DNA from: Candidatus Methylomicrobium oryzae
Lineage (GTDB): Bacteria > Pseudomonadota > Gammaproteobacteria > Methylococcales > Methylomonadaceae
Direction of reading: 5' to 3'
Assembly: GCF_016745425.1 (NCBI RefSeq)
Contig: NZ_JAERVK010000001.1
Span: forward strand, 62,001 to 126,000
DNA length: 64,000 nucleotides
Made by a program: the position numbers and the translations under genes. The notes beneath the pieces were generated by a model. It was not told the origin of the DNA and ran no database searches. It saw nothing but the letters and a program-made list of their open reading frames with translations. This document shows positions 26,536 through 41,226 of this stretch, piece after piece. The stretch's first letter is position 1; each line of letters begins with the position of its first letter.

Positions 26536-27138
26536 ATGTCTAACGTATTCGAATTTGTTGCTCAGGCTCGTGGGCGGTCAGGAAAAAACGCGGCAAGAAA
26601 CGCGCGCCGCCAAGGCGATGTTCCGGCTGTGATATACGGTGGTCATCAAGAGCCGCAAATGCTGGTTTTGAATCATAACGAAGTGATTAAGCATCTTGAG
26701 CACGAAGCGGTTTATTCTCATATTCTCGATGTGACGATCGATGGCAAAACCGAAAAAGCGGTTTTAAAGGGTGTTCAGCGCAATCCGGCCAGATTCCAGA
26801 TCATGCATCTTGACTTCATGCGGGTTAGTATGACTGAAGCGATCAAGGTGCATGTGCCGTTGCATTTTATCAACGAAAGCACTTCGGTTGGCGGTAAGAA
26901 GGGTGGTGTTGCGGCGCACTCTTTGGTTGATATCGAAGTATCATGTCTGCCGGGCGCCTTGCCTGAATTTATTGAGGTCAACTTGGCGAATCTGGATATT
27001 GGGGCGTCGATCCATCTGTCTGATCTCGTGTTGCCTGCTGGTGTTGAAATCGTCGCGTTGGCGCAAGGTCCGGAGCACGATCTGCCGGTAGTGTCGATGA
27101 TGCCCGGTAAAGTAGGTCAAGACGAGTCGGCTGCTTAA
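26536..27138 (+). CDS. rplY: Ribosomal protein bL25, CTC form
   Basis: 200 residues, the long form. The N-terminal 5S rRNA-binding domain (1-95, GRSGKNAARNARRQGDVPAVIYGG) is joined to a C-terminal CTC/TL5-type beta domain (100-190). E. coli has only the short form (94 residues), so this is a useful lineage marker. It lies between prs and pth and is probably co-transcribed with both. Confidence 0.95.
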   Translation: MSNVFEFVAQARGRSGKNAARNARRQGDVPAVIYGGHQEPQMLVLNHNEVIKHLEHEAVYSHILDVTIDGKTEKAVLKGVQRNPARFQIMHLDFMRVSMTEAIKVHVPLHFINESTSVGGKKGGVAAHSLVDIEVSCLPGALPEFIEVNLANLDIGASIHLSDLVLPAGVEIVALAQGPEHDLPVVSMMPGKVGQDESAA

Positions 27139-27143
27139 AAAGG

Positions 27144-27710
27144 GTGATAAAGCTTATTGTTGGTTTGGGAAATCCTGGGCGGCAATATGAAAAGACCCGG
27201 CACAACGCCGGGTTTTTGTTTGTAGATTGTCTCGTGCGCGATTTGGGTTCCGCATTTGCGCAGGCTCCGCGGTTTTTGGGTGAGTTTGCTGAGTGTAGGG
27301 TAGGAGGTGAAAAACTCCTATTATTAAAGCCCGCGACTTTTATGAATCGCAGCGGGCAGTCAGTCGCGGCGCTGTTGAAATATTATAAGCTTCAGGCGGA
27401 TCAAGTGCTTGTTGTGCATGATGAGCTCGATTTTAATCCGGGTGTCGTCAAATTGAAAAAAGATGGTGGGCATGCTGGGCACAATGGTTTGCGTGACATT
27501 ATTGCTCATTTGAATACAAAGGATTTTTACCGTTTAAGGTTGGGGATAGGTCGTCCGCCAGCCGGAAAAGTGGTAGCGGATTTTGTTTTATCTGTGCCGT
27601 CCAAGCAGGAAGCAGATTTGCTGGACGGTGCAATCAAAACCGGCTTGAGTTTCGTTCCTCAAATGGTGGTGGGCGAAATCGATGCGGCGATGAACAAAAT
27701 CAATATTTAG
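27144..27710 (+). CDS. pth: Peptidyl-tRNA hydrolase
   Basis: 188 residues from a GTG start five bases after rplY. Frees tRNA from peptidyl-tRNA dropped by ribosomes. The catalytic His is in YEKTRHNAGF, the substrate-binding Asn in PATFMNRSGQSV, and the conserved VVHDELDF and GGHAGHNGLRDI are present. The upstream GGGTGA doubles as start context, so translation may be coupled to rplY. Confidence 0.95.
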   Translation: MIKLIVGLGNPGRQYEKTRHNAGFLFVDCLVRDLGSAFAQAPRFLGEFAECRVGGEKLLLLKPATFMNRSGQSVAALLKYYKLQADQVLVVHDELDFNPGVVKLKKDGGHAGHNGLRDIIAHLNTKDFYRLRLGIGRPPAGKVVADFVLSVPSKQEADLLDGAIKTGLSFVPQMVVGEIDAAMNKINI

Positions 27711-27746
27711 GAGCTGGAATTTTTGAATCATTTGCTAAATCTTTTG

Positions 27747-27775
27747 TTGACAAAAGGGTTTTAATAGAAGATAAT
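27747..27775 (+). promoter_or_regulatory. Promoter of the tRNA-tufB operon
   Basis: A consensus -35 TTGACA (27747-27752) and a near-consensus -10 GATAAT (27770-27775) with an ideal 17-base spacer lie 19 bases before tRNA-Tyr. The likely start of transcription is about 27782. This is the best sigma-70-type promoter in the window, fitting a growth-rate-controlled tRNA/EF-Tu operon. Confidence 0.85.
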
Positions 27776-27794
27776 AAGCGACTAACTCGTTATC

Positions 27795-27879
27795 GGAGAG
27801 GTTCCCGAGCGGCCAAAGGGATCAGACTGTAAATCTGCCGGCTCTGCCTTCGGAGGTTCGAATCCTCCCCTCTCCACCA
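27795..27879 (+). tRNA. tRNA-Tyr (anticodon GTA)
   Basis: 85 bases with acceptor GGAGAGG pairing CCTCTCC, encoded CCA, a long variable arm typical of tRNA-Tyr, and anticodon loop CTGTAAA. First gene after the operon promoter. Confidence 0.97.
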
Positions 27880-27894
27880 ACTTTTTTGAAGTAT

Positions 27895-27968
27895 GCGGGT
27901 GTAGTTCAATGGTAGAACTCCAGCCTTCCAAGCTGATCACGTGGGTTCGATTCCCATCACCCGCTCCA
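27895..27968 (+). tRNA. tRNA-Gly (anticodon TCC)
   Basis: 74 bases with acceptor GCGGGTG pairing CACCCGC, encoded CCA, anticodon stem CAGC/GCTG around CTTCCAA, and T-loop GTTCGATTC. Confidence 0.97.
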
Positions 27969-27988
27969 AAAAAAAATTCTGAGACGCT

Positions 27989-28064
<76 letters not shown>

Positions 28065-28097
28065 GAAATTTGAAATGTTTTTACAGGGTTTATTCAG

Positions 28098-29288
28098 ATG
28101 GCCAAAGAGAAATTTTCCCGTAGCAAGCCACACGTAAATGTCGGCACGATCGGACACGTCGACCACGGCAAGACCACCTTGACCGCTGCTTTGACCAAGG
28201 TCATGGCGGAGCTGCAAGGCGGCGAAGTCAAAGCATTCGACCAAATCGACAATGCGCCGGAAGAGCGGGCGCGGGGGATTACGATCGCCACCTCGCACGT
28301 GGAATACCAATCTTCGACGCGCCATTATGCGCATGTGGACTGCCCGGGTCATGCCGACTACGTGAAGAACATGATCACCGGTGCCGCGCAGATGGACGGA
28401 GCGATCCTGGTGGTCTCGGCGGCGGACGGCCCGATGCCGCAGACCCGCGAGCACATCCTGTTGTCCCGTCAGGTCGGGGTGCCTTACATCGTGGTGTTCC
28501 TGAATAAGGCGGACATGGTGGACGATGCCGAGCTGATCGACCTGGTTGAAATGGAAATCCGTGAGTTGCTGGACCTGTATGAATTCCCAGGGGATGACAC
28601 CCCGATCATCGTCGGTTCGGCGCTGAAAGCGCTGGAAGGCGACCAAAGCGAAGTGGGTGTGCCCTCGATTGTGAAGCTGGTTGAGGCGCTGGATACCTAT
28701 ATCCCGCTGCCGGAACGGGCCGTGGACGGCGCCTTCCTGATGCCGATCGAAGACGTGTTCTCGATCTCGGGTCGGGGTACGGTGGTGACCGGGCGGGTTG
28801 AGCGCGGCATCATCAAGGTCGGCCAGGAAGTGGAAATCGTCGGCATCCGTCCGACCCAGACCACCACCTGCACCGGTGTGGAAATGTTCCGTAAGCTGTT
28901 GGATCAAGGCCAGGCGGGCGACAACGTCGGCATCCTGTTGCGCGGCACCAAGCGCGATGACGTGGAGCGCGGCCAGGTGTTGGCGCAAAAAGGCACCATC
29001 AAGCCGCACAAGCAGTTCAAGGCGGAAATCTACGTGTTGTCCAAGGAAGAAGGCGGTCGTCATACCCCGTTCTTCGATGGCTACCGTCCGCAGTTTTATT
29101 TCCGGACCACCGACGTGACCGGTGCGGTCAAGCTGCCGGAAGGCACTGAAATGGTGATGCCGGGCGACAACATCGCGGTCGAAATCACCCTGATCTCGCC
29201 GATCGCAATGGACGAAGGGTTGCGTTTTGCAATCCGCGAAGGCGGCCGTACCGTCGGTGCGGGCGTTGTGGCCAGCATTGTTGAATAA
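28098..29288 (+). CDS. tuf: Elongation factor Tu, copy 1
   Basis: 396 residues. GTPase that carries aminoacyl-tRNA to the ribosome. G motifs are GHVDHGKT (P-loop), DCPGHADY and NKADM, followed by beta-barrel domains 2 and 3. It is cotranscribed with the upstream tRNAs (tufB position). The protein differs from copy 2 only at the penultimate residue (ASIVE here, ASIIE there), and the DNA appears identical from the ATG to about 15 bases before the stop. Confidence 0.98.
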   Translation: MAKEKFSRSKPHVNVGTIGHVDHGKTTLTAALTKVMAELQGGEVKAFDQIDNAPEERARGITIATSHVEYQSSTRHYAHVDCPGHADYVKNMITGAAQMDGAILVVSAADGPMPQTREHILLSRQVGVPYIVVFLNKADMVDDAELIDLVEMEIRELLDLYEFPGDDTPIIVGSALKALEGDQSEVGVPSIVKLVEALDTYIPLPERAVDGAFLMPIEDVFSISGRGTVVTGRVERGIIKVGQEVEIVGIRPTQTTTCTGVEMFRKLLDQGQAGDNVGILLRGTKRDDVERGQVLAQKGTIKPHKQFKAEIYVLSKEEGGRHTPFFDGYRPQFYFRTTDVTGAVKLPEGTEMVMPGDNIAVEITLISPIAMDEGLRFAIREGGRTVGAGVVASIVE

Positions 29289-29334
29289 TAATTACGATTA
29301 AGTTAAAATTCGCAGTTCTGTAGGTTTTCGTAAC

Positions 29335-29410
29335 AGGTCAGTAGCTCAATTGGTAGAGCAGCGGTCTCCAAAACCGCAGGTTGGGGGTTCGAGACCCTCC
29401 TGGCCTGCCA
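29335..29410 (+). tRNA. tRNA-Trp (anticodon CCA)
   Basis: 76 bases. Acceptor AGGTCAG pairs CTGGCCT (one G-T pair), CCA encoded, anticodon stem CGGT/ACCG around CTCCAAA. It lies between tuf and secE. Confidence 0.96.
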
Positions 29411-29449
29411 TTACGAATAACCCGAAAGCATTTTGCTGACTTTAAAAAT

Positions 29450-29830
29450 ATGAATACACAAGCCGAAGCTCAGACATCAATACTGGATATTGTTAAGCAA
29501 GTTTTTTCCGTAGTATTGGTGGTCGGCGGTGTCGCTGCATTTTATTATTTTTCAGAGCAGGTGCAGCTGATTTACCGAGTGCTTGGTTTGGTCGTGGTCA
29601 TTGGCGCGGTTCTGGGTTTGATGTTTACGACCGGATTGGGAAGATCTGTATGGTCTTTTATGCAGGAATCGAAGATCGAAGTCAGAAAAATCGTTTGGCC
29701 AACGAAAGATGAAACGACCCGTACTACCCTGCTGGTGTTTGCGATGGTGACGGTTGTGGCATTGATTCTTTGGTTGCTGGATATGTTTCTTTTTTGGGGC
29801 GTACGTCTTTTAACGGGCCAAGGCGGGTAA
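29450..29830 (+). CDS. secE: Preprotein translocase subunit SecE
   Basis: 126 residues from [17 protein letters not shown]; the frame stays open upstream through tRNA-Trp, so that longer reading is rejected. Three transmembrane helices (about 19-36, 40-60, 95-118) and the conserved cytoplasmic amphipathic segment before the last helix ([20 protein letters not shown]) match the gammaproteobacterial three-helix form. Forms the SecYEG channel with the secY product encoded at 54.7 kb. nusG follows after 4 bases. Confidence 0.94.
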   Translation: MNTQAEAQTSILDIVKQVFSVVLVVGGVAAFYYFSEQVQLIYRVLGLVVVIGAVLGLMFTTGLGRSVWSFMQESKIEVRKIVWPTKDETTRTTLLVFAMVTVVALILWLLDMFLFWGVRLLTGQGG

Positions 29831-29834
29831 TCAA

Positions 29835-30368
29835 ATGGCATTGCGATGGTATGTGGTGCACGCTTACTCAAATTACGAAAGTAAGGTAAAGCAAGCGCTC
29901 GAAGAAAGAATCAAGCGAGAGGGATTGGAACAATACTTCGGAAAGATTCTGGTGCCAACCGAAGAAATCGTCGAAATGCGCTTGGGGCAGCAACGAAAAA
30001 GCGAGAGGAAGTTTTTTCCAGGCTACGTGCTGGTGCAGATGGAATTGACCGACGAGACTTGGCATTTGGTGCGCGATGTGCCGAGAGTGTTGGGATTCAT
30101 CGGGGGTACGTCGGACAGGCCTGCGCCGATCTCCGAAAAAGAAGCGATGTCGATTCTGAACCGGGTTGAAGAAGGAATTAATAAGCCGAGACCGAAGGTT
30201 CTGTTCGAAGTGGGCGAAGTGATTCGGATTATCGACGGGCCGTTCAAAGATTTCAACGGGGTCGTCGAAGAAGTCAACTACGAAAAAAGCAAATTGAAAT
30301 TGTCTGTTTTGATCTTTGGACGATCAACATCGGTTGAGCTGAGTTTCAATCAGGTCGAAAAAAGCTGA
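29835..30368 (+). CDS. nusG: Transcription antitermination/elongation factor NusG
   Basis: 177 residues with an N-terminal NGN domain ([29 protein letters not shown]) that binds RNA polymerase and a C-terminal KOW domain ([20 protein letters not shown]) that binds Rho or ribosomal S10. Ordinary length. It is followed by an attenuator-like hairpin before rplK. Confidence 0.96.
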   Translation: MALRWYVVHAYSNYESKVKQALEERIKREGLEQYFGKILVPTEEIVEMRLGQQRKSERKFFPGYVLVQMELTDETWHLVRDVPRVLGFIGGTSDRPAPISEKEAMSILNRVEEGINKPRPKVLFEVGEVIRIIDGPFKDFNGVVEEVNYEKSKLKLSVLIFGRSTSVELSFNQVEKS

Positions 30369-30392
30369 GAAACTACAGTTTGTCGTTATCTG

Positions 30393-30423
30393 AATCCCTG
30401 TCTGCATAAGACGGGGATTTTTA
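30393..30423 (+). terminator. Hairpin with U-tract between nusG and rplK
   Basis: AATCCCTGTCT (30393-30403) pairs AGACGGGGATT (30409-30419) with one mismatch around loop GCATA, followed by a T-run. It fits an intrinsic terminator or attenuator that separates the secE-nusG transcript from rplK. Confidence 0.75.
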
Positions 30424-30468
30424 TGTCTGGGGGAGCAGAAATGCGTTTGCACCCAATTTGGAGTAATA

Positions 30469-30900
30469 ATGGCTAAAAAAATTACAGCATACATCAAACT
30501 GCAAGTCAAAGCAGGTGAGGCGAATCCAAGTCCACCGGTTGGTCCGGCATTGGGTCAGCGCGGTGTCAACATTATGGAGTTCTGCAAGGCGTTCAACGCC
30601 AAGACTCAAGATGTCGAAAAAGGTTTGCCGTTGCCTGTCGTAATTACCGTTTACAGCGACCGCAGTTTTACTTTCATTACCAAGACTCCGCCGGCAACAA
30701 TTTTGCTGAAGAAAGCCAGCGGCATCAAGAGCGGCAGCAGCAATCCGAATACCAAAAAGGTCGGCACCGTCACCCGTACACAGTTGGAAGAAATTGCCAA
30801 GACCAAAATGGAAGATTTGAATGCGGCGGATCTGGAAGCAGCGGTCAGAACGATTGCCGGCAGTGCGCGCAGCATGGGCTTGAACGTGGAGGGCTTGTAA
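30469..30900 (+). CDS. rplK: Ribosomal protein uL11
   Basis: 143 residues. Part of the GTPase-associated centre on 23S rRNA. The N-terminal domain carries the Pro-rich [20 protein letters not shown] and the C-terminal rRNA-binding domain contains [20 protein letters not shown] lies 6 bases upstream of the ATG. Its stop overlaps the rplA start (TAATG), giving coupled translation. Confidence 0.97.
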   Translation: MAKKITAYIKLQVKAGEANPSPPVGPALGQRGVNIMEFCKAFNAKTQDVEKGLPLPVVITVYSDRSFTFITKTPPATILLKKASGIKSGSSNPNTKKVGTVTRTQLEEIAKTKMEDLNAADLEAAVRTIAGSARSMGLNVEGL

Positions 30901-31595
30901 TGGCCAAGTTATCTAAAAAAGCGAAATTAATCAGAAGCAAGGTCGAAAGAACCAAGCAATATTCGGTTACCGACGCGGTTGCGCTGTTGAAAGAGCTGGG
31001 CACCGCGAAATTCAGCGAATCGATCGATGTTAGCGTGAATCTGGGTGTCGATCCGCGTAAATCCGATCAAAACGTCAGAGGTGCGACCGTTTTGCCGAAC
31101 GGTACCGGAAAATCCGTACGCGTCGCTGTGTTTGCGCAAGGCCCGAACGCCGACGCAGCCAGAGCGGCAGGTGCCGATATCGTCGGGATGGACGATCTGG
31201 GCGATCAGGTCAAGAGAGGCGAATTGAACTTCGATGTCGTGATCGCATCCCCCGACGCAATGCGTGTCGTCGGTCAGCTTGGCCAGATCCTGGGTCCGCG
31301 CGGCCTGATGCCGAATCCGAAAGTCGGCACCGTAACGCCGGATGTCGCGTCCGCCGTAAAAAATGCCAAATCCGGTCAGGTCCGTTACCGTACAGACAAA
31401 GCCGGCATCATTCATTGTACGCTCGGTAAGATCAGCTTCGATGCGGCCGCAATTCAGGGCAATCTGGAAGCGTTGCTGGCTGACCTGAAGAAAGCCAAGC
31501 CTGCAACATCGAAGGGCATTTACATCAAAAAAATTACCTTATCGTCAACGATGGGTCCCGGCCTGTGGCTGGACCAAAACAGTCTTTCGATCTAA
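30900..31595 (+). CDS. rplA: Ribosomal protein uL1
   Basis: 231 residues. Forms the L1 stalk that moves deacylated tRNA to the exit site; L1 usually represses the L11 operon. Signature [19 protein letters not shown] present. The last residues ([12 protein letters not shown]) look ordinary in length but differ from the usual basic end. It overlaps rplK by one base (TAATG). Confidence 0.97.
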   Translation: MAKLSKKAKLIRSKVERTKQYSVTDAVALLKELGTAKFSESIDVSVNLGVDPRKSDQNVRGATVLPNGTGKSVRVAVFAQGPNADAARAAGADIVGMDDLGDQVKRGELNFDVVIASPDAMRVVGQLGQILGPRGLMPNPKVGTVTPDVASAVKNAKSGQVRYRTDKAGIIHCTLGKISFDAAAIQGNLEALLADLKKAKPATSKGIYIKKITLSSTMGPGLWLDQNSLSI

Positions 31596-31599
31596 AGGC

Positions 31600-31786
31600 T
31601 GGATAGACTTTGGGTTGCCGGTAACAACGGCAACCGTCAAAGACCGCAGGTGTTGCATAAACTTAATTTCCTGCGCAGACGGAAGCTGGAACCTAACATA
31701 TTGGGGAAAGGGTCCGTGAGGGGCATCATAACGGATGCGTTTTATCACGCTGGGCAACTTATCCAGCAACTTACCGGAGGTAGGCT
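31600..31786 (+). promoter_or_regulatory. L10 leader, autoregulatory mRNA structure
   Basis: The rplA-rplJ gap holds GGTTGCCG/CGGCAACC (31613-31620 with 31628-31635, loop GTAACAA), followed by GACCGCAGGTG and CCTGCGCAGACGG, strongly like the E. coli leader bound by the L10-(L12)4 complex. The conserved hairpin plus kink-turn-like arms indicate feedback repression of rplJL translation. It ends at a GGAGG Shine-Dalgarno before the GTG start of rplJ. Confidence 0.85.
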
Positions 31787-32281
31787 GTGGCACTAAATTT
31801 AGACGGCAAAAAAGCTGTTGTCGAAGAAGTCGCTGAATATGCCGCTAAAGCTCATTCTGCCATCGCTGCAGAATATCGTGGTCTGAGCGTAACGGAACTG
31901 ACCGAATTGCGTAAGACCGCGAGAGAGACGGGCGTATATTTGCGAGTGGTCAAAAACACCCTGGCAAGACGCGCAGTCGCCGGAACCGAATTCGAATGCA
32001 TGCAATCCGGCCTTGTCGGTCCGTTATTGCTGGCATTCTCGATGGAAGATCCAGGTTCGGCCGGGCGATTAATTCACGAATTTGCCAAAACGCACGACAA
32101 GTTGGTCACGAAAGTCGTAGCGATCGGCGGTCAGGCCTATGGTCCGTCCGAGTTGGCGCGTTTGGCGAGCTTGCCGAACCGTGAACAAGGCATCGCGATG
32201 TTGATGTCGGTCATGAAAGGGCCGGTCAGCAAATTGGCGCGTACTTTGGCGGCGATCAGAGACCAGAAAGAAGCGGCATAA
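31787..32281 (+). CDS. rplJ: Ribosomal protein uL10
   Basis: 164 residues from a GTG start behind GGAGG. Base of the L7/L12 stalk. The N-terminal rRNA-binding domain (EEVAEYAAKAHSAIAAEYRG) is followed by the C-terminal helix that binds L12 dimers (MSVMKGPVSKLARTLAAIRD). Its own mRNA leader is the site of autoregulation. Confidence 0.96.
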   Translation: MALNLDGKKAVVEEVAEYAAKAHSAIAAEYRGLSVTELTELRKTARETGVYLRVVKNTLARRAVAGTEFECMQSGLVGPLLLAFSMEDPGSAGRLIHEFAKTHDKLVTKVVAIGGQAYGPSELARLASLPNREQGIAMLMSVMKGPVSKLARTLAAIRDQKEAA

Positions 32282-32325
32282 GCTTGAATTCACCCGTTTA
32301 CACAAATTTTTAGAGGTATATTAAG

Positions 32326-32700
32326 ATGGCAGTAACAAAAGAAGACATCCTGGATGCGGTTGCGAACATGACCGTGATGGAAATCGTTGATTTGATTTCG
32401 GCGATGGAAGAAAAATTCGGCGTGACCGCAGCGGTTGCAGTGGCTGCAGCTCCGGCGGCAGGCGGTGCGGCAGCAGCGGTTGAAGAGCAAACCGAATTCG
32501 ATGTCATCTTGACTGGCTTCGGTGAAAACAAAGTCGGCGTCATTAAGGCGGTTCGTGGTATCACCGGTCTGGGTCTGAAAGAAGCGAAAGACGCGGTAGA
32601 AGGCGTACCGACTACCTTGAAGGAAGGCGTATCGAAAGCCGAAGCCGAAGAGTTCAAAAAGCAATTGCTTGAAGCAGGCGCAACTGTCGAAATCAAATAA
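32326..32700 (+). CDS. rplL: Ribosomal protein bL12 (L7/L12)
   Basis: 124 residues. Stalk protein that recruits translation GTPases. N-terminal dimerisation domain, Ala/Gly-rich hinge (about 38-52), and the globular C-terminal domain [20 protein letters not shown]-like with [21 protein letters not shown] Shine-Dalgarno upstream. The gap to rpoB carries an attenuator-like structure. Confidence 0.97.
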   Translation: MAVTKEDILDAVANMTVMEIVDLISAMEEKFGVTAAVAVAAAPAAGGAAAAVEEQTEFDVILTGFGENKVGVIKAVRGITGLGLKEAKDAVEGVPTTLKEGVSKAEAEEFKKQLLEAGATVEIK

Positions 32701-32739
32701 TTGCATTTGATCAAAATCCGGCGCAAGCCAAATGAGTAC

Positions 32740-32769
32740 GGCTGGTGGTAGAATTATCACCGGCCTTTT
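32740..32769 (+). terminator. Attenuator hairpin between rplL and rpoB
   Basis: GGCTGGTG (32740-32747) pairs CACCGGCC (32758-32765) with one G-T pair and is followed by TTTT. Partial termination here would lower RNA polymerase output relative to L10/L12, as known in E. coli. Confidence 0.75.
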
Positions 32770-32796
32770 ACTGTTTCCAGTCGAAAAACAGTAAAA
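32766..32796 (+). repeat. Perfect 11-bp inverted repeat overlapping the attenuator U-tract
   Basis: TTTTACTGTTT (32766-32776) pairs perfectly with AAACAGTAAAA (32786-32796). Its left arm begins with the T-run of the preceding hairpin, so the two folds compete or follow one another. It could also be an RNase III processing stem, the role of the hairpin in this gap in E. coli. Confidence 0.65.
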
Positions 32797-32827
32797 ACAG
32801 TCTATGACGAAAAGGTTTGGAATCGAT

Positions 32828-36904
<4,077 letters not shown>

Positions 36905-36957
36905 ACGCCAGCTTGGCGTATAACCGGTAGCCTGTCCCGGAACCCAGCTTCCGGGAC
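36905..36957 (+). repeat. Two hairpins in the rpoB-rpoC gap
   Basis: ACGCCA/TGGCGT (36905-36919, loop GCT) and a perfect 9-bp stem GTCCCGGAA/TTCCGGGAC (36934-36957, loop CCCAGC). The second is followed by TTATTT rather than a solid U-tract, so processing or weak attenuation is likelier than strong termination. Confidence 0.6.
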
Positions 36958-36984
36958 TTATTTAAATTTAAAGAGGGTAAACTC

Positions 36985-39900
36985 TTGAAAGATTTAATGA
37001 ATTTTTTGAAGCGTCAAGGCCGGGCCGAAGATTTCGACGGCATCCGGATTGGCTTGGCATCTCCCGATATGATCCGTGCCTGGTCCTATGGGGAAGTCAA
37101 AAAACCTGAAACGATCAACTACCGCACCTTTAAGCCGGAGCGCGACGGCCTGTTCTGCGCGAAGATTTTCGGGCCGGTCAGCGACTATGAATGTTTGTGC
37201 GGAAAATACAAGCGCCTGAAGCACCGCGGCGTGATCTGCGAGAAATGCGGCGTTGAAGTGACGCTGTCGAAAGTCCGCCGCGAGCGGATGGGCCACATTG
37301 AGCTGGCGAGCCCTGTTGCGCACATCTGGTTCCTGAAATCGCTGCCGTCGCGGATTGCGCTGTTGCTCGACATGACGCTCCGTGAGATCGAGCGCGTACT
37401 GTATTTCGAATCCTTCGTGGTACTGGATCCGGGCCTGACGCCGCTGAACAAAGGCCAGTTGTTGACCGACGACGAATACCTTGATGCGGTCGAGCTGCAC
37501 GGTGACGATTTCGTTGCGAAAATGGGTGCCGAAGCGATTTACGACTTGCTCAAGGCAATCGACCTGAAGGAAGAGGTCAATGTGTTGCGCGAGGAAATCA
37601 ATTCGACCAATTCCGAAACCAAGATTAAGAAATATTCGAAGCGCCTGAAGGTGATCGATTCCCTGCTGAGTTCACGCAACCGGCCGGAATGGATGATCCT
37701 GAAGGTGCTGCCGGTACTGCCACCGGAGCTGCGTCCCTTGGTGCCGCTCGACGGAGGCCGTTTCGCGACATCCGATCTGAACGATTTATATCGCCGCGTG
37801 ATCAACCGGAACAACCGCTTGAACCGCTTGCTGGATCTGAATGCGCCGGACATCATCGTGCGCAACGAAAAGCGGATGCTGCAGGAATCGGTCGATGCCC
37901 TGCTCGACAACGGCCGCCGCGGCCGGGCGATTACCGGCACCAACCGGCGTCCTTTGAAATCCCTGGCCGACATGATCAAGGGCAAGCAGGGGCGTTTCCG
38001 GCAGAACCTGCTCGGGAAACGGGTCGACTATTCCGGCCGGTCGGTAATTGTGGTCGGTCCGACCTTGCGCCTGCATCAGTGCGGTCTGCCGAAAAAAATG
38101 GCGTTGGAATTGTTCAAGCCTTTTATTTTCAGCAAGCTGCAGTTCCGCGGCCATGCGACCACGATCAAGGCGGCCAAGAAGATGGTCGAGCGCGAAGGCG
38201 CCGAGGTTTGGGATATTTTAGAGGAAGTGATTCGCGAGCATCCGATCCTGCTGAACCGCGCGCCGACCCTGCACCGTCTGGGTATTCAGGCGTTCGAGCC
38301 GATTCTGATCGAAGGCAAGGCGATCCAGCTGCATCCTTTGGTCTGTAGCGCGTTCAACGCGGACTTCGACGGCGACCAGATGGCGGTGCACATTCCGCTG
38401 TCGCTCGAAGCGCAGCTCGAAGCCAGAACGCTGATGATGGCGACCAACAACATCCTCTCGCCCGCGAACGGCGAGCCGGTAATCAATCCGTCTCAGGACG
38501 TGGTGTTGGGGCTGTATTACATCAGCCGGCAAAAAGTCAATGCGAAAGGCGAAGGCGGCATCTTCGTTAGCGTCGGTGAACTACAAAAAGCGCTGATGGA
38601 AAAAACGGTGGAACTGCAGTCGAAGATTCAACTGCGGATCACTGAAAGAACCAAAGCCGAAAACGGAGAAATCACCGAGAAAACCCATCGCGTCGAAACC
38701 ACGGTCGGCCGCGCACTGATCTGGGACATCGTGCCCGAGCTGATGCCGTTCGAATTGGTCAACTGCGACATGACCAAAAAGAACATCTCGCGCCTGATCA
38801 ACTACTGCTACCGCTACCTCGGCAACAAGGATACGGTTATCCTGGCGGATCAGCTGATGTATCTCGGTTTCCGTTACGCGACGATCGCCGGCGTGTCGTT
38901 CGGTGTCGAAGACATGGCGATTCCGGCTAAGAAAGTCGACATCATTACGGCCGCCGAAGCGGAAGTCAGCGAGATTCAAAGCCAGTATGCGTCAGGTCTG
39001 GTTACCGACGGTGAACGTTACAATAAGGTTGTCGACATCTGGTCGCACGCAAACGATCAGGTTGCTAAGGTGATGATGGATGGCCTCGGTGAAGAGTCGG
39101 TGGTTAATTCTGAAGGGCAAACGGTTAAGCAAAAATCGTTCAACTCGATCTTCATGATGGCCGAATCGGGCGCGCGGGGTTCCGCGGCGCAGATTCGTCA
39201 GCTGGCGGGGATGCGGGGATTGATGGCGAAGCCGGACGGTTCGATTATCGAAACTCCGATCACTGCAAACTTTCGCGAAGGGCTGGACGTATTGCAATAC
39301 TTCATTTCAACCCACGGTGCTCGGAAGGGTCTGGCTGATACGGCGTTAAAGACCGCGAACTCGGGTTATCTGACCCGCCGTCTAGTCGACGTCGCTCAGG
39401 ATCTGGTGATTACCGGTGACGATTGCGGTACCGAAAATGGTTTGATCATGATGCCGATCATCGAAGGCGGCGATGTTGTGGAACCTCTGTCCGAACGTGT
39501 GTTGGGTCGTGTCGCGGCAAAAGACGTGATGGATGCGAGCGGCGAAAAAGTGGTCGTTCCGGCCAATACGCTGTTGAACGAACATTGGGTCAACGTGCTC
39601 GAAGAGCAGAGCATCGATCAGGTGCTGGTGCGTTCGATCATTACCTGCGAAAGCCGTTACGGTGTGTGTGCGGCCTGCTACGGCCGCGATTTGGGGCGGG
39701 GGCATCTGGTCAATATCGGTGAAGCGGTCGGCGTTATCGCGGCGCAGTCGATCGGCGAACCCGGTACGCAGTTGACGATGCGGACCTTTCACATCGGCGG
39801 CGCGGCTTCCCGGTCTGCGGCGATCAGTAACGTACAGGTCAAATCGTCCGGTACGGTAAGATTGAGCAATCTGAAGTCGGTTTTGAACCGCGAAGGCAAT

Positions 39901-41190
39901 CTGGTCGCGGTTTCGCGTTCCGGTGAAGTCGGCGTGGTCGACGATTACGGCCGTGAGAGAGAGCGCTACAAGATTCCATACGGCGCGGTGCTGTCGGTGC
40001 AAGAAGGCGGTCGCGTGAACACAGGCGACATTATCGTCACCTGGGATCCGCATACGCATCCGGTTATTACCGAAGTGGACGGTGTCGTCAAACTGGAAAA
40101 CTTCCATGAAGGCGTGACCGTACAAAAAATCTCGGACGAAGTGACCGGTTTGAGTTCGTTGGTGGTTACCGATCCGAAGCAGCGCGGCAGTGCGGGCAAG
40201 GAATTGCGTCCGATGGTTAAACTGGTGGGCGTCGCCGACGAAGCGATCTTTTTGCCGGGAACCGAAATTCCTGCGCAGTACTTTCTGCCTGCCGGTGCGA
40301 TCGTCGGCATCAAAGACGGCGGCGAGGTGAAGGTCGGTGACGTGTTGGCCAGAATTCCGCAAGAGTCTTCGAAAACCCGTGACATTACCGGCGGTCTGCC
40401 GCGCGTTGCTGACTTGTTTGAGGCCCGCAAGACCAAGGATCCGGCAATTTTGGCCGAAACGAGCGGAACCGTGTCTTTCGGCAAGGAAACCAAAGGCAAG
40501 CAGCGCGTGATCATTACCGATACGGCCGGCGAACAGGTGGAAACCCTGATTCCGAAGTGGCGCCATATCACCGTATTCGAAGGCGAATATGTCGAAAAGG
40601 GTGAAACGATTGCCGAAGGCGAGTTGACTCCGCACGACATTCTGCGTCTGCGCGGTGTTGAAGAGCTGGCGAATTATCTGGTTAAAGAAATTCAGGATGT
40701 TTACCGTCTGCAAGGGGTAAAGATCAACGACAAGCACATCGAAGCCATCATTCGCCAGATGCTGAGAAAAGTCGAGATTACCGCTTCCGGCGATACGTCC
40801 TTCCTGAAAGGCGATCAGGTCGAGCGCGCCGCGTTGCGTGAAGAGAACGACCGCATGGAAACCGAAGGCAAAATTCCGGCCAGCTATGAACCGGTCTTGT
40901 TGGGCATCACCAAGGCTTCATTGGCAACCGAATCATTCATTTCGGCGGCATCGTTCCAGGAAACAACACGTGTATTGACCGATGCGGCGGTTCGCGGTTT
41001 GAGCGACAGTCTGCAAGGGTTAAAAGAAAACGTGATCGTGGGCCGATTGATTCCGGCGGGAACCGGTTTGGCTTATCACGAAAACAGGAAGAATCGCGCT
41101 GCGCAGTATCAGGTAGCCGAATCCGAAGCGGCATCGGCGGTCGATGCGAGCGATGTGGAAGAGGCTCTCAAACAGGCGCTGAATCTGTAA
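36985..41190 (+). CDS. rpoC: RNA polymerase subunit beta'
   Basis: 1401 residues from a TTG start (TTGAAAGATTTAATG) with GAGGG 8 bases upstream; E. coli uses GTG at the same place. The N-terminal zinc ribbon is [20 protein letters not shown], the catalytic metal loop [10 protein letters not shown], the bridge-helix/trigger-loop region [11 protein letters not shown], and a second zinc site is [15 protein letters not shown]. The length matches E. coli (1407). Ends about 110 bases before a terminator shared with the rpsL leader. Confidence 0.97.
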   Translation: MKDLMNFLKRQGRAEDFDGIRIGLASPDMIRAWSYGEVKKPETINYRTFKPERDGLFCAKIFGPVSDYECLCGKYKRLKHRGVICEKCGVEVTLSKVRRERMGHIELASPVAHIWFLKSLPSRIALLLDMTLREIERVLYFESFVVLDPGLTPLNKGQLLTDDEYLDAVELHGDDFVAKMGAEAIYDLLKAIDLKEEVNVLREEINSTNSETKIKKYSKRLKVIDSLLSSRNRPEWMILKVLPVLPPELRPLVPLDGGRFATSDLNDLYRRVINRNNRLNRLLDLNAPDIIVRNEKRMLQESVDALLDNGRRGRAITGTNRRPLKSLADMIKGKQGRFRQNLLGKRVDYSGRSVIVVGPTLRLHQCGLPKKMALELFKPFIFSKLQFRGHATTIKAAKKMVEREGAEVWDILEEVIREHPILLNRAPTLHRLGIQAFEPILIEGKAIQLHPLVCSAFNADFDGDQMAVHIPLSLEAQLEARTLMMATNNILSPANGEPVINPSQDVVLGLYYISRQKVNAKGEGGIFVSVGELQKALMEKTVELQSKIQLRITERTKAENGEITEKTHRVETTVGRALIWDIVPELMPFELVNCDMTKKNISRLINYCYRYLGNKDTVILADQLMYLGFRYATIAGVSFGVEDMAIPAKKVDIITAAEAEVSEIQSQYASGLVTDGERYNKVVDIWSHANDQVAKVMMDGLGEESVVNSEGQTVKQKSFNSIFMMAESGARGSAAQIRQLAGMRGLMAKPDGSIIETPITANFREGLDVLQYFISTHGARKGLADTALKTANSGYLTRRLVDVAQDLVITGDDCGTENGLIMMPIIEGGDVVEPLSERVLGRVAAKDVMDASGEKVVVPANTLLNEHWVNVLEEQSIDQVLVRSIITCESRYGVCAACYGRDLGRGHLVNIGEAVGVIAAQSIGEPGTQLTMRTFHIGGAASRSAAISNVQVKSSGTVRLSNLKSVLNREGNLVAVSRSGEVGVVDDYGRERERYKIPYGAVLSVQEGGRVNTGDIIVTWDPHTHPVITEVDGVVKLENFHEGVTVQKISDEVTGLSSLVVTDPKQRGSAGKELRPMVKLVGVADEAIFLPGTEIPAQYFLPAGAIVGIKDGGEVKVGDVLARIPQESSKTRDITGGLPRVADLFEARKTKDPAILAETSGTVSFGKETKGKQRVIITDTAGEQVETLIPKWRHITVFEGEYVEKGETIAEGELTPHDILRLRGVEELANYLVKEIQDVYRLQGVKINDKHIEAIIRQMLRKVEITASGDTSFLKGDQVERAALREENDRMETEGKIPASYEPVLLGITKASLATESFISAASFQETTRVLTDAAVRGLSDSLQGLKENVIVGRLIPAGTGLAYHENRKNRAAQYQVAESEAASAVDASDVEEALKQALNL

Positions 41191-41203
41191 GTACCGAGTT
41201 AAA

Positions 41204-41219
41204 TTACATTTTAATGTAA
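41204..41219. promoter_or_regulatory. 16-bp palindrome just upstream of the rpsL promoter
   Basis: TTACATT-TT-AATGTAA is a perfect inverted repeat ending 7 bases before the -35. Its position suits an operator or an AT-rich UP element; no known regulator is identified. Confidence 0.45.
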
Positions 41220-41226
41220 ATTCGTC

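Noticed and set aside
29381-29449. N-terminal extension of secE through tRNA-Trp
   Set aside because: The extension is translated from the tRNA gene; the ATG at 29450 gives the normal SecE N-terminus.
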